NCBI RefSeq assembly: GCF_004683905.1
Contig: NZ_CP038438.1
Coordinates: forward strand, 124,001 to 188,000
Length of the DNA stretch: 64,000 nucleotides
Reading direction: 5' to 3'
Origin: Pseudomonas fluorescens
GTDB lineage: Bacteria; Pseudomonadota; Gammaproteobacteria; Pseudomonadales; Pseudomonadaceae
Part shown: positions 17,786 through 30,000 of the stretch, piece by piece
How positions within the stretch are numbered: position 1 is the first letter of the stretch
How the letters are laid out: each line of letters opens with the position of its first letter
Made by a program: the position numbers and the translations under genes
The notes under the pieces: model-generated
Seen by the model: the letters and a program-made list of their open reading frames with translations, nothing else
The model's database searches: none
What the model was told of the DNA's origin: nothing

Positions 17786-18478
17786 GTGGCGGTACGTTTC
17801 GCGATCCCCCGGACTCTGCGCTGGCTAGGCTGCGCACTGTTGCTGGCCGGCGTCATGCTGGGCGGCCTGCATGCCGATTGGGATTTTTCCGCGATCAGCC
17901 GCAAGGCTACGGCGCTCTACGGCCCGTTGGGTGCCGGGCAGCAGCGGATCGATGCCTGGCAAAACCTGCTGGCCACGCAGAAACAGGTCAGCGAGATGGA
18001 AAAGCTGAAAGTGGTGAACCTGTTTTTCAACAAACAGGTGCGTTATGTAGAAGATATCGATCTGTGGGGGCAGGTCGATTATTGGGAGACGCCCATCGAA
18101 GCGTTGTGGAAAGGCGCCGGCGATTGCGAAGACTATGCGATCGCCAAGTATTTCAGCCTGCGTCATCTCGGGGTCTCCAGTGACAAGCTGCGCATCACCT
18201 ACGTCAAGGCACTGCGCCAGAATCGCGCGCACATGGTGCTGACTTACTACGCCACCCCCGATGCCATGCCGCTGGTGCTCGACAGCCTGATCGATCCGAT
18301 TCAGCCTGCGTCCCAGCGAACCGATTTGCTGCCGGTCTACTCTTTCAATGCTGAAGGTCTGTACCTGCCGGGAGCCAAGGGCAACAAAAAGGTCGGTGAC
18401 ACCAAACGCCTGTCGCGCTGGCAGGATGTGCTGAAGAAAATGCAGGCCGAAGGTTTCCCGGTCGAAACGACTAACTAG
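17786..18478 (+). CDS. lapG: LapG periplasmic cysteine protease
   Basis: A 230-residue bacterial transglutaminase-like cysteine protease (DUF920/BTLCP family). A signal sequence covers about residues 1-30. The catalytic triad is Cys114 (AGDCEDYAIA), His149 (NRAHMVLTY) and Asp166 (LVLDSLID), with spacings 35 and 17 as in characterised LapG. It cleaves LapA near the N-terminal TAAG sites and so releases the adhesin when c-di-GMP is low; calcium is needed in studied members. The start is GTG 17786. lapD follows after 14 bp, so the two are an operon. Confidence 0.96.
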   Translation: MAVRFAIPRTLRWLGCALLLAGVMLGGLHADWDFSAISRKATALYGPLGAGQQRIDAWQNLLATQKQVSEMEKLKVVNLFFNKQVRYVEDIDLWGQVDYWETPIEALWKGAGDCEDYAIAKYFSLRHLGVSSDKLRITYVKALRQNRAHMVLTYYATPDAMPLVLDSLIDPIQPASQRTDLLPVYSFNAEGLYLPGAKGNKKVGDTKRLSRWQDVLKKMQAEGFPVETTN

Positions 18479-18492
18479 GAGCACGCGCTCAG

Positions 18493-20439
18493 ATGTCTTT
18501 GTTCAAACAGCTGTTGATCGCTATCTGTCTGTTCCTGGTGGTCGCCTTCACCGGCAGCTTCATGGTCAGTCTGGAGAGCTCGCGCACCCAGTACGTCAAC
18601 CAGCTGCGCTCCCATGCCCAGGATGCCGCCACGGCGCTGGCGTTGTCGCTGACGCCGAATATCGACGACCCGGCGATGGTCGAGCTGCTGGTCAGCTCGA
18701 TTTTCGACAGCGGCTATTACGCGAGCATCCGCGTGGTCGATCTCAAGGCCGACCAGACCATTGTCGAGCGCAGCCGGATTCCGGCGGTGAGCAATGTGCC
18801 TGACTGGTTCGTCAAACTGATCGGCCTGGAGCCGGCCGGTGGCGACGCGCTGGTCAGCCGTGGCTGGGAGCAGGCAGCGCGGGTCGAGGTGGTCAGTCAC
18901 CCGATGTTTGCCGTGGCCAAGCTGTGGCAGAGCGCGTTGGGCAGCCTCGGCTGGCTGCTGCTGTGCGGCGCGGTCAGTGCAGTGCTCGGCGCGTTGCTGC
19001 TGCGCCGGCAATTGCGCCCGCTGGATTACATGGTCAAACAGTCCCACGCCATCGCCCGCCGCGAATTCCTCAGCCTGCCGGAGTTGCCGCGTACCCCGGA
19101 ACTGCGGCGCGTGGTGCAGGCGATGAACCAGATGGTCGAGAAGCTCAAGGCGCTGTTCCAGGAGCAGGCCGAGCGCAGCGAAAAACTGCGTGCCGAGTCT
19201 TATCAGGACAACCTCACGGGGCTTGCCAACCGGCGCTATTTCGAGATGCAACTGCACAACCGCGTGAGCAACCCGGAGCAGGCCAGTTCCGGTTATCTGC
19301 TGCTGTTGCGGGTCAAGGATCTGGCCGGGCTCAATCAGCGTCTGGGCGGTCAGCGCACCGATGAATTGTTGAAAGCTGTCGGCGAGCAACTGTCCCGCGA
19401 GTGCGCCAAATACCCTGAAACCCAGAACCTCGTCACCCGTATTCGCGGTGGTGAATTCGCCGTGCTGGCGCCGGGACTGGTGCGCGAAGAAGCGCTGCAA
19501 CTGGCGCAGAACCTCGACAGCGCGCTGAGCAGCCTGCACGCCACTGGCGCAACCGATGTGCCGGCCGTGGCTTCCATTGGCCTCGCCCCGTTTGCCCACG
19601 GCGATTCACCGCAAGCAGTACTGACCCTGGGCGATCAGGCGCTGGCGCAGGCCGAGGGGCAGGGCGAGCAAAACTGGGCGTGCATCGATCAGAGCCTGGT
19701 GGCGGACGTCGGTGACGATCACCACGCTTGGCATCGCTTGCTCGATCAGGCGCTGAATCAGCAGCGTTTCGAACTGTATTTCCAACCGGTGGTGGCCGCT
19801 CAGGACACGCAATTGGTGCTGCATTACAAAGTGCTTTCGCGCTTGCTGGATGAACAGGGCCAGACCATCCCGGCCGGGCGTTTCCTGCCGTGGCTCGAGC
19901 GTTTTGGCTGGACCGCACGGCTTGACCGCTTGATGCTCGAGCGCGTGCTGGAGCAGATGAAAGGGCATGAGGATTCGTTGGCGCTGAACCTCTCTTCGGC
20001 AACCCTGGCCGATCCACAAGCGCTGAACAAAGTGTTCGAGATTCTGCGCGCGCACTCCGACCTCGGCGAGCGCCTGACGCTGGAGATCGGCGAGGAGCAA
20101 TTGCCGGAGCAAGCGGTGCTGGAGCAGTTGACCCGGCGCCTGCGTGAACTCGGTTTCTCCCTGAGCCTGCAGCGCTTTGGTGGACGCTTCAGCATGATCG
20201 GCAACCTGGCGCGGCTGGGGCTGGCGTACCTGAAGATCGATGGCAGTTACATCCGCGCCATCGATCAGGAGAGCGACAAGCGCCTGTTCATCGAAGCGAT
20301 CCAGCGTGCGGCGCACAGCATCGATCTACCGTTGATTGCCGAGCGGGTGGAGACCGAGGGCGAGTTGTCGGTGATTCGCGAGATGGGCTTGTATGGGGTG
20401 CAGGGGCAGTTGTTTGGTGAGCCCACGCCCTGGAAGTAA
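18493..20439 (+). CDS. lapD: LapD inner-membrane c-di-GMP receptor
   Basis: A 648-residue receptor: TM1 (about 5-25), periplasmic LapD/MoxY N domain (about 26-150) that binds LapG, TM2 (about 151-170, LGWLLLCGAVSAVLGALLL), HAMP, then degenerate GGDEF and EAL domains. The GGDEF motif reads RGGEF, and the EAL motif is replaced by KVL in HYKVLSRL, so the domains are catalytically inactive but can bind c-di-GMP, as known for LapD. When loaded it holds LapG and prevents LapA release. AGGAG lies upstream of ATG 18493. A REPIN follows the stop. Confidence 0.97.
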   Translation: MSLFKQLLIAICLFLVVAFTGSFMVSLESSRTQYVNQLRSHAQDAATALALSLTPNIDDPAMVELLVSSIFDSGYYASIRVVDLKADQTIVERSRIPAVSNVPDWFVKLIGLEPAGGDALVSRGWEQAARVEVVSHPMFAVAKLWQSALGSLGWLLLCGAVSAVLGALLLRRQLRPLDYMVKQSHAIARREFLSLPELPRTPELRRVVQAMNQMVEKLKALFQEQAERSEKLRAESYQDNLTGLANRRYFEMQLHNRVSNPEQASSGYLLLLRVKDLAGLNQRLGGQRTDELLKAVGEQLSRECAKYPETQNLVTRIRGGEFAVLAPGLVREEALQLAQNLDSALSSLHATGATDVPAVASIGLAPFAHGDSPQAVLTLGDQALAQAEGQGEQNWACIDQSLVADVGDDHHAWHRLLDQALNQQRFELYFQPVVAAQDTQLVLHYKVLSRLLDEQGQTIPAGRFLPWLERFGWTARLDRLMLERVLEQMKGHEDSLALNLSSATLADPQALNKVFEILRAHSDLGERLTLEIGEEQLPEQAVLEQLTRRLRELGFSLSLQRFGGRFSMIGNLARLGLAYLKIDGSYIRAIDQESDKRLFIEAIQRAAHSIDLPLIAERVETEGELSVIREMGLYGVQGQLFGEPTPWK

Positions 20440-20470
20440 CCTGTTCGTTATTCGTTGTCGGTAAATCAGC

Positions 20471-20537
20471 CTTCGCGAGCAAGCCCGCTCCCACATTGGA
20501 ATGCATTTCAAATGTGGGAGCGGGCTTGCTCGCGAAG
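20471..20537. repeat. REPIN, GTGGGAGCGGGC-type
   Basis: CTTCGCGAGCAAGCCCGCTC at the left arm and its reverse complement at the right, about 66 bp in all with a short spacer. It sits between the convergent ends of lapD and the small gene at 20567. Confidence 0.88.
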
Positions 20538-20566
20538 GGGTCAGTCCGGTCACTGAAGATCGCGGA

Positions 20567-20905
20567 TCAGATCAGCCCGGTCTCTTCGTCGTCGATCAAG
20601 TGGCTCAACCCGCCCAGCGCTTCCCGCGCCTGGGTGCGGTCCATCAACTTGGCCTGCGCCGCCGGCGGCAGGTCGGTGACGCGGATCACGCCCTTTTGGG
20701 TCAGTACCTGGATCAGGTCGTCGAGTACCCGAATCATTTCCAGGTCGCTCTGCTTGAGCTGTTTCAGGCTGGTTTCCACCACTTCATTGGCGAACCAGGC
20801 CTGGATTTCATGGCTGTCGGCCGGCAGCGTTTCCGTGGCCTCGGCGTAGGCCGCGGCTTCCACGCGAATCAACAGACCTTGCGCATCGCGTTGCACGTAA
20901 AACAT
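20567..20905 (-). CDS. Conserved small protein of the lap locus, function unknown
   Basis: A 112-residue soluble protein without signal peptide or TM segment, starting MFYVQRDAQGLLIRVEAAAY. Start ATG 20905 is preceded by GAGGG at good spacing; the open frame extends 17 codons further upstream without support. Similar proteins in Pseudomonas have been named 'tryptophan synthase subunit beta-like', without any catalytic residues to justify that. It stands between lapD and lapA, as in other P. fluorescens strains, and is transcribed in the same direction as lapA. It is acidic and helical in its middle part. No function is proposed. Confidence 0.8.
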   Translation of the reverse strand: MFYVQRDAQGLLIRVEAAAYAEATETLPADSHEIQAWFANEVVETSLKQLKQSDLEMIRVLDDLIQVLTQKGVIRVTDLPPAAQAKLMDRTQAREALGGLSHLIDDEETGLI

Positions 20906-21016
20906 TGAGCATCCCTCAGAAAGATCCAGCGTCATGCTGTCAGCAGCATAGGCCAACTGCGCGCGAGTATGCGGGGTGGCGACGAAATCGTCACCGCCGA
21001 GTTAGCCGCAAACGTG

Positions 21017-21043
21017 ACGGCCGCCCCAAGGGGCGGCCGTTTT
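21017..21043 (-). terminator. Strong hairpin after lapA
   Basis: Perfect 11-bp inverted repeat ACGGCCGCCCC (21017-21027) and GGGGCGGCCGT (21030-21040), starting 13 bp after the lapA stop. On the lapA strand it is preceded by AAAA but lacks a good T tract, so termination may be partial. Confidence 0.5.
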
Positions 21044-21052
21044 GTTCACGCA

Positions 21053-24000
21053 TCAGCTGTTGTTGTGGTCGACCTTGATGGTCGGATCGCTGCCGGCAAT
21101 CAGGTTGTGAATGTTGGCGCTCGACCAGTTGTTGCCTTCCAGTTTGATCGTCACGTCCGGCGTGGCGGCTGCCGCGTCGCCGGAGTTGAACTTGCCCGCC
21201 GAGCTGACTTGCAGCGACGACGTGCCATCAACCGTGGTGATCTTCAGAAAGTTGTCGATGGTGCTGCCGGTTTCACCCTGCAACAGATCGCGCAGGTCGA
21301 TGCGGTCACCTTCGTTGGCGTTGAAGTCCTTGATCACGTCATTGCCGGTGTCGCCTGCTTTCCAGACGAAGGTGTCGGCACCGGAACCACCGATCAGGAT
21401 GTCGTTGCCCTGGCCGCCGATCAGCGTGTCATTGCCGGTGCCGCCGAGCAGGATGTCATTGCCCTTGCCGCCGTCGAGCAGGTCGTTGCCGCCCGAGCCG
21501 AACAGGATGTCATTGCCTGCGCCACCCAGCAGCGTGTCGTTGCCGTCATGCGCACCGGACACATCGAACGCCTGATAGTGCTCGGTGATGTACTGGTGCA
21601 CGTTGCTGGTGGTGACTTTGCTGACATCCACACCTGTTTGCTGTGCGACGTACGCCTGCATCGCCTGATAACCCTCGCCGGCAATGCCGTTGAAGCTCAC
21701 CAGGTCGCCGAACAGGATGTCGTTGCCGTCGCCACCGCTGACGGTGTCGTTGCCCGGCATCGTCGCTTCGGTGTGGCCGATGATCGAGTTGGCCAGATCC
21801 TTCGGATCGATGTTGGTCTGCGGCGAGTGATCCGAGTCATACGGTTTCAGGTCGTTGAGGCTGACACCGCTGTTGATACCGATCGCCTCGACGTTCGACA
21901 GACCGCTGAGCAGAGCGAAGCTGCTGTTGGAGTTGGAGGTTGTCGCCGAATCCGTACTGCTACCGCTACCGGCCAGGCTCGACAACTCGTAAGTGCCGTC
22001 ACCCTGAGCGTGGATGGTGCCCAGGTTGCTGCTGCTCCAACCCCACCAGGAACTGTAGGTTTTCAGTGTAACGGCGCCAGCACTGCTGATACTCAGGGTG
22101 TGGGTGCTGTCGATCGTGGTGTTGAATGTGTCACCCAGTTTGTAGTTACTGGTTTTCACCACGTCATCGAGCTTCACGCTGCCGTACAGCGTCGGGTTGG
22201 TCTGCTCGCCGCTCTGGTAGTAGGTCGGCTGGCCGTCGGTGATGAAGTACGTGAGGTTCTTCGCCCCGGTGTTGGCCACAGCTTCCGCGCTCTGGAAGAA
22301 GTTGGCCGTGGTCTTGAACACGTCCTCGTAGTTGGTGCCGCCGCCGGACGCCATCGAGTCGAGCACGGCTTTGAGCTTGGTCAGCGCGTTCGGGTCGTTG
22401 AGGTTCACCGACACCGACTTGTTGACCTGGGTATCGAAGTCCGCCAGGAAGATGTTCACCGTGCCCGAGTTGCTGCCGCCCAGGCTCTGCTTGAGGGTGT
22501 TGAACACCGAGGTCAGCGAGTCCTTGGCCGCGTTGATCGACGAGGTGCTCATGCTACCCGAGCTGTCGACCATGAACGCGATGTTGTAGTTGGTGCCCGG
22601 CACCACGGTCAGACCACCGATGTCGGCGACCATGATGTCGTTGCCATCGGTACCGTTGAAGGTGTCGTCGCCAGAGGTACCGACTACGGCGTTGTACACC
22701 GCCGGCACCACGGTGACCGGAATGGTCGCGGTGCTGCTGGCCGAGCCGCCGACCATCTCGGTGGAGGTCGAGGTCACGGTCAGGTTGAACTGGCCGTTGT
22801 AGTAGGTCGGCGGGGTTACGGTCAGGCTGCCCAGGTTCCAGCCGGTGACGTTGGCTTCGCCGTTGCTTGCGGTGACTGTGAAGGTGTGACCGTTGCCGTC
22901 GGAGAGAACCGAGCCGACCGGCGCGCCACTGATCTTCACGCTCAGGGTTTCCGAGCCGTCGGTGTCGGTCAGCGCGGTGTTGATCGCCGACAGTTTCACC
23001 GTGGTGCCTTCGGCGCCAGTGTTGAGCTTGTAGCCGTCGTAATAGCCTTCGCCGTTGGTGCCGTGCAGGTCGGAGACGGTCACACCGGAATTCACCAGAT
23101 CCTGCACCCCGGTGTAGATCGGCACGCCGGCGCTGCTCAGGTCGATTGGCGTGCTGCCGTTGACCGACAGGTTCACGTCATAGCTGCCCGGGCCGCTCTG
23201 GTTGTGGTGGTAGATGTCCAGGGTGTAGTAGCCGCTGGTGGTCGGGGTGAACGAACCGCTGATCGCACCGCCCGCGCCCCAGGTACCCGACGCCACGCTC
23301 TTGCCGCCAATGGTGATCAGCAGGCTGTCGTCAGCCACACCGCTGAAACTGTAGGTCTTGCCGGCTTCCAGATAGATCAGGCCCGAGGTCTTCGACGCGG
23401 TACCGGCGGTCACGCTGCCGTCGGACTGCACGTTATTCACGTTGGTGCTGGAGTTCGGGGTGCCGGCGCCGTCGATCACGTTTTTCAACGTGGTCGAGTC
23501 AGCGCCGTTGCCGCTGGTACCCAGGCCCGACAGGCCGGTCCAGACTTCCTTGACCAGTCCGGTGGACTTCACGCTGTTGTCGGCCACGCTCACGGTCGGT
23601 GCATCCGCCACCGGAGTGATATCGATCTTCACGGTGCCGGTGTTGCCCAGCAGTTGGCCGTCGGTGGGCTGGAACTTGATCTGTGCATAGTCAGCCTGGT
23701 TGTTGCCCAGGCCGGTGCCGCCGTAACCGTTGACGCCCGACTCGTTGGCATCCGGCATGAAGCGCAGTTTGCCGGCGTCGATGTCAGCCTTGCTGAAGGT
23801 CTGGTTATTGGCGACGTCTTTCCAGGTCGAACCGTCCAGATACTGCAGTTTGCCTTCGCCCGGCAGCTGGGTGATTTTGATGCCCAGGCTGCTGGCCGGA
23901 CTGTCGACGTCAGTCACCCCGAAGGTCGACCAGCCGAGGATCAGCGGCGTGTCTTCGGTGCCGGTGACGTTGACTGGCGCGGCGACTGGCGCATCGTTGA

Positions 24001-27000
24001 CCGCCACCACGTTGACCGTGGTGGTCGCGGTGTTGGAGTAGTTGCCGCCATCGGTCACGGTCACGGTGATGATCCGCGGCACGGTGCTCGGGTCTTCACT
24101 GCTGTTGGTGAAGCTGATGTTCTTGATCGCCTGCATGTAATCGGCCAGCGTCGCGTTACCCGACAGGGTCAGGGTCACGGTGCCGTTGGTGCTGTTGGCA
24201 TTGATGGTGATGCCGTTGACGCTGTTGCCGAGGTTCAGTGCATCGCCGTCCTGACGGTTGGTCAGCACGATGGTCGCGCCGGTCAGCATGGTGCTGTCCG
24301 GGTCGGTGATCGTCAGGTCAGTGTCGGCAATCGACACGCCGGCGCCCGGGGTGTTTTCGGTGAACGTCACCTTGTAGTCGGCACCGGTGGCGCCGCTGGA
24401 GTTGTTGGCATCCAGGTCGATGACCGGTGGCGCATCGTTGTCGATGATCGAGGTGCTGACGCTGCCGTTGGTGCTGCTGACGGCCAGGTTCTCGAAGTTG
24501 CCGCCGGTGGCCGAGTCGATCTTGACCACGAAGTTCTCGGTGCCTTCGGTGATCTTGTCATCGATGGTCGCGACGTTGAACTGCGCGCTGCTGGCGCCCG
24601 CCGGAATCTTCACGGTGTACACGCCAGTGAAGTCCGAACCGTCGGCAGCGGTGCCGCTGTAGACGATCTTCAGGGTCACGTCGGTTTGCGCCGGGTGCGT
24701 CAGGCTGACGGTGTAGCTGGCGGTCTGGCCTTCGGTCACCGAGGTGCTGCCGGTGATGCTGACGGTGGTGGTGTCGATGGTATCGGCGACGTTGGTCACG
24801 GCCGGTGTCGTGCTCGGTACCAGGTTCTCGAAGTTGCCACCGCTGGCGTTGGTGATGGTCGCCTGCACGCTGCCGGCGTCTTTGTAGACGTCGTCAGCCG
24901 GAGCCGGAACGGTCACGGTGCCAGTGGTTTTGCCGGCGTCGATGGTGATCACCGAGCCGTTGCTCAGGGTCACGGTTACCGGGGAACCGGCAGCGTTGCT
25001 CAGGGTTGCGGTGTAGGTGATCTGGCCGCCCTCGTTCACCGCCGGGGTCGCGCTCAGCGACAGGCTGGTGGTGTCGACGGTGTCGGTCACGGTGGTGCTG
25101 ACCGGGGTTTTGTCGGCTACGAGGTTTTCGTAGTTGCCGCCGCTGACGTTGGTGATCGCATTGGTCAACGGTGCGTGGCCGGTCAACACGTCGTTCGGCG
25201 CAGTGGTGGTCACGGTGCCGGTGGTTTTGCCGATGTCGATGGTGATCGTCTGGCCGTTGGACAGGCTTACGGTCACTGGCGAACCGGTGACCGGAGCGCC
25301 GACAGTGGCGGTGTAGGTGACAGTGCCACCCTCGGCCACGGTGCCAGTGGCGGTGAGTTTCACGCCAGTGGTGTCGATGGTGTCGGTGACGCTGGTTACG
25401 GCTGGCGTGGTGCTTGGCACCAGGTTTTCGAAGCTGCCACCTGTCGCCGACTTGATGGTCGCCTGCACGGTGCCGGCGTCTTTGTAGACGTCATCGGCTG
25501 GTGCAGGAACAATCACGGTGCCGGTGGTTTTACCGGCGTCGATGGTGATCACTGCGCCGTTGCTCAGGGTCACGGTCACTGGCGAGCCAGCGGCGTTGGT
25601 CAGGGTTGCGGTGTAAACGATCGAGCCACCTTCGGCCACGGTGCCGGTCGCGGTCAGCGACAGGTTGGTGGTGTCGACGGTGTCGGTCACGGTGGTGCTG
25701 ACCGGAGTCTTGTCGGCAACCAGATTCTCGTAGTTGCCGCCGCTCACGTTGGTGATTGCGTTGGTCAACGGCGCGTGACCGGTCAGCGCATCGTTCGGTG
25801 CGGTGGTGGTTACGGTGCCGGTGGTTTTTCCGATGTCGATGGTGATGGTCTGGCCGTTGGACAGAGTCACCACGACTGGCGAACCAGTGACTGGCGCACC
25901 GACGGTGGCGGTGTAGACGACGTTGCCGCCTTCAGCCGCTGTACCGGTGGCAGACAACTTCACGGTAGTGGTGTCGATGGTATCGGTGACGCTGGTCACG
26001 GCCGGTACGGTGCTTGGTACCAGGTTTTCGAAGTTGCCGCCGCTGGCATTGGTGATGGTTGCCTGCACGGTGCCGGCGTCTTTGTAGACGTCATCAGCCG
26101 GGGCAGGAACGGTCACGGTGCCAGTGGTTTTACCGGCGTCGATGGTGATCACTGCGCCGTTGCTCAGGGTCACGGTCACTGGCGAACCAGCGGCGTTGGT
26201 CAGGGTGGCGGTGTAAATGATCGAACCGCCCTCGGCGACCGTGTTGGTGGCGCTCAGGGTCAGGTTGGTAGTGTCGACAGTGTCGGTCACGGTGGTGCTG
26301 ACCGGGGTTTTGTCGGCTACCAAATTTTCGTAGTTGCCGCCGGTCACGTTAGTGATCGAGTTGGTCAACGGCGCGTGACCGGTCAGCGCATCGTTCGGTG
26401 CGATGCTGGTCACGGTGCCGGTGGTTTTGCCGATGTCGATGGTGATGGTCTGACCGTTGGCCAGGGTCACGACGACAGGCGAGCCGGTAACTGGCGCACC
26501 AACGGTAGCGGTGTAGGTGACGGTGCCACCTTCGGCCACGGTGCCCGTGGCGGTGAGTTTCACGCCCGTGGTGTCGATGGTGTCGGTGACGCTGGTCACT
26601 GCTGGCGTGGTGCTTGGTACCAGGTTCTCGAAGCTGCCACCGGTCGCGGTTTTGATCGTTGCCTGAACAGTGCCGGCGTCTTTGTAGACGTCGTCGGCCG
26701 GGGCAGGGACGGTGACGGTACCGGTGGTTTTACCGGCGTCGATGGTGATGACTGCACCGTTGCTCAGCGTCACGGTCACTGGCGAACCCGCGGCGTTGGT
26801 CAGCGTTGCGGTGTAAACAATCGAGCCACCCTCTGCCACGGTGCCGGTCGCGCTCAGCGACAGGTTGGTGGTGTCAATGGTGTCGGTGACCGTGGTGCTG
26901 ACCGGAGTCTTGTCGGCGACGAGGTTCTCGTAGTTGCCGCCGCTGACGTTGGTGATGGCGTTGGTCAGTGGCGCATGACCGGTCAACACGTCGTTCGGTG

Positions 27001-30000
27001 CGGTGGTGGTCACGGTGCCGGTGGTTTTGCCGACTTCGATGGTGATGTTCTGGCCGTTGGCCAGAGTCACGGTCACTGGCGAACCGGTTACCGGTGCACC
27101 AACGGTCGCGGTGTAGGTGACGGTACCGCCTTCAGCAGCAGACTCGGTCGCGGTCAGTTTGACCGTGGTGGTGTCGATGGTGTCGGTGACGCTGGTCACG
27201 GCCGGGGTGTTGCTGGTCACCAGGTTTTCGAAATTGCCGCCAGTCGCGGTCTTGATCGTGGCCTCAACGGTGCCGGCGTCTTTGTAGACGTCATCCGCTG
27301 GAGCCGGAACGGTCACGGTGCCGGTGGTTTTGCCCGCGTCGATGGTGATCACGGCGCCGTTGCTCAACGTCACGGTAACCGGCGAGCCGGCAGCGTTGGT
27401 CAGCGTCGCGGTGTAAACGATCGAGCCGCCTTCGGCCACGGTACCGGTCGCGGACAGCGACAGGTTGGTGGTGTCGACTGTATCGGTGACCGTGGTATTG
27501 ACCGGGGTCTTGTCGGCAACGAGGTTTTCGTAGTTGCCACCGCTGACGTTGGTGATCGCGTTGGTCAGCGGCGCGTGGCCGGTCAGCGCATCGTTCGGTG
27601 CGGTGGTAGTTACGGTGCCGGTGGTTTTGCCGACTTCGATGGTGATGTTCTGACCATTAGCCAGGGTCACGACCACAGGCGAACCGGTTACCGGAGCACC
27701 GACAGTCGCGGTGTAGGTGACGGTGCCACCTTCCACAGCAGACTCGGTCGCGGTCAGTTTCACTGTGGTGGTGTCGATGGTGTCAGTGACCTGAGTCACG
27801 GCCGGAACGGTGCTCGGTACCAGGTTTTCGAAGTTGCCACCGGTAGCGTTGGTGATCGTTGCCTGAACGGTGCCGGCGTCTTTGTAGACGTCATCGGCAG
27901 GTGCCGGAACGGTCACGGTGCCAGTGGTTTTACCGGCTTCGATGGTGATCACAGCGCCGTTCGACAGGGTCACGGTGACTGGCGAGCCAGCCGCGTTGGT
28001 CAAGGTCGCGGTGTAGATGATCGAACCACCCTCGGCGACCGAGTTGGTTGCGCTCAGCGACAGGTTGGTGGTGTCGACGGTGTCAGTCACGGTGGTGCTG
28101 ACTGGCGTTTTGTCGGCGACCAGGTTTTCGTAGTTACCGCCGCTCACATTGGTGATCGCGTTGGTCAAAGGCGCATGACCGGTCAGCGCATCGTTCGGTG
28201 CGAGGGTGGTTACGGTGCCGGTGGTTTTACCCACTTCGATAGTGATGTTCTGACCGTTGGCCAGTGTCACAACGACAGGCGAACCGGTCACAGGCGCACC
28301 GACAGTGGCGGTGTAAGTGACGGTGCCACCTTCCGCAGCAGACTCGGTCGCGGTCAGCTTGACCGTGGTGGTATCGATGGTGTCGGTGACCTGAGTCACA
28401 GCCGGCACGGTGCTCGGTACCAGGTTTTCGAAGTTGCCACCGGTAGCGGTGGAGATGGTCGCTTCGACTTTACCCGCATCTTTGTAGACATCGTCGGCCG
28501 GTGCCGGAACGGTCACAGTGCCGGTGGTTTTCCCAGCCTCGATGGTGATCACGGCGCCGTTGCTCAACGTCACGGTGACTGGCGAGCCAGCGGCGTTGGT
28601 CAGGGTCGCGGTGTAAATGATCGAGCCACCTTCGGCCACGGTACCGGTCGCGGACAGCGACAGATTGGTGGTGTCGACGGTGTCGGTGACGTTAGTGCTG
28701 ACCGGGGTTTTGTCAGCCACGAGGTTTTCGTAATTGCCACCGGTGACGTCGGTGATCGCGTTGGTCAGAGGAGCATGACCGGTCAATGCATCATTAGGCG
28801 CAGTGGTAGTCACGGTGCCAGTGGTTTTACCCACCTCAATGGTGATGTTCTGACCGTTTGCCAAGGTCACGACCACAGGCGAACCGGTCACTGGCGCGCC
28901 GACGGTTGCGGTATAGGTGACGGTGCCGCCTTCGGCCACTGAGGTATCGGCAGTGAGTTTGACGGTCGAGGTGTCGATCGTGTCGGTGACTTCGGTGACA
29001 GCCGGCACGGTACTTGGCACCAGGTTTTCGAAGTTGCCACCGGTGGCGGTGGAAATGGTCGCTTCGACTTTACCGGCATCTTTGTAAACGTCGTCCGCCG
29101 GAGCTGGAACAGTCACGGTGCCGGTGGTTTTGCCGGCCTCGATGGTGATGACAGCGCCGTTGCTCAGCGTCACGGTAACTGGCGAGCCAGCGGCGTTGGT
29201 CAGGGTTGCTGTGTAAACGATCGAACCGCCCTCGGCGACCGAATTGGTAGCGCTGAGCGACAGGTTGGTAGTGTCGACGGTGTCAGTCACGGTGGTGCTG
29301 ACTGGCGTTTTGTCGGCCACCAGATTCTCGTAGTTACCGCCAGTCACGCCGGTGATCGCGTTGGTCAGAGGAGCATGACCGGTTAACGCATCGTTCGGTG
29401 CGGTGGTGGTGACCGTACCGGTGGTCTTGCCGACTTCGATGGTGATGTTCTGACCGTTGGCCAGGGTCACGACCACAGGCGAGCCGGTTACCGGAGCACC
29501 GACGGTGGCGGTGTAGGTGACGGTTCCACCTTCAGCAGCGGACTCGGTCGCGGTCAGTTTGACCGTGGTGGTGTCGATGGTGTCGGTAACGTTGGTGACG
29601 GCCGGAACGGTGCTTGGCACCAGGTTCTCGAAGTTGCCACCGGTAGCGCTGGAAATGGTCGCTTCGACTTTAGCGGCGTCCTTGTACACGTCATCGGCTG
29701 GCGCCGGAACGGTCACGGTGCCAGAGGTTTTACCAGCCTCGATGGTGATCACCGCGCCGTTGGACAGGGTCACGGTGACTGGCGAACCAGCGGCGTTGGT
29801 CAGGGTTGCGGTGTAGACGATCGAGCCACCCTCGGCCACGGTGCCGGTCGCACTGAGCGACAGATTGGTGGTGTCGACGGTGTCGGTGACATTGGTCGAA
29901 ACCGGCGTTTTATCCGCCACGAGGTTTTCGTAGTTACCGCCGCTCACGTCGGTGATGGCGTTGGTCAGCGGCGCGTGGCCGGTCAACGCATCGTTCGGCG

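Noticed and set aside
20969..28942. Open frame of about 2650 codons antisense to lapA, and another at 31175-35542
   Set aside because: They mirror the repetitive, GC-rich lapA sequence, which lacks stop codons on the other strand. The products are low-complexity GHG/DGD-type repeats with no start signal, so they are shadows.
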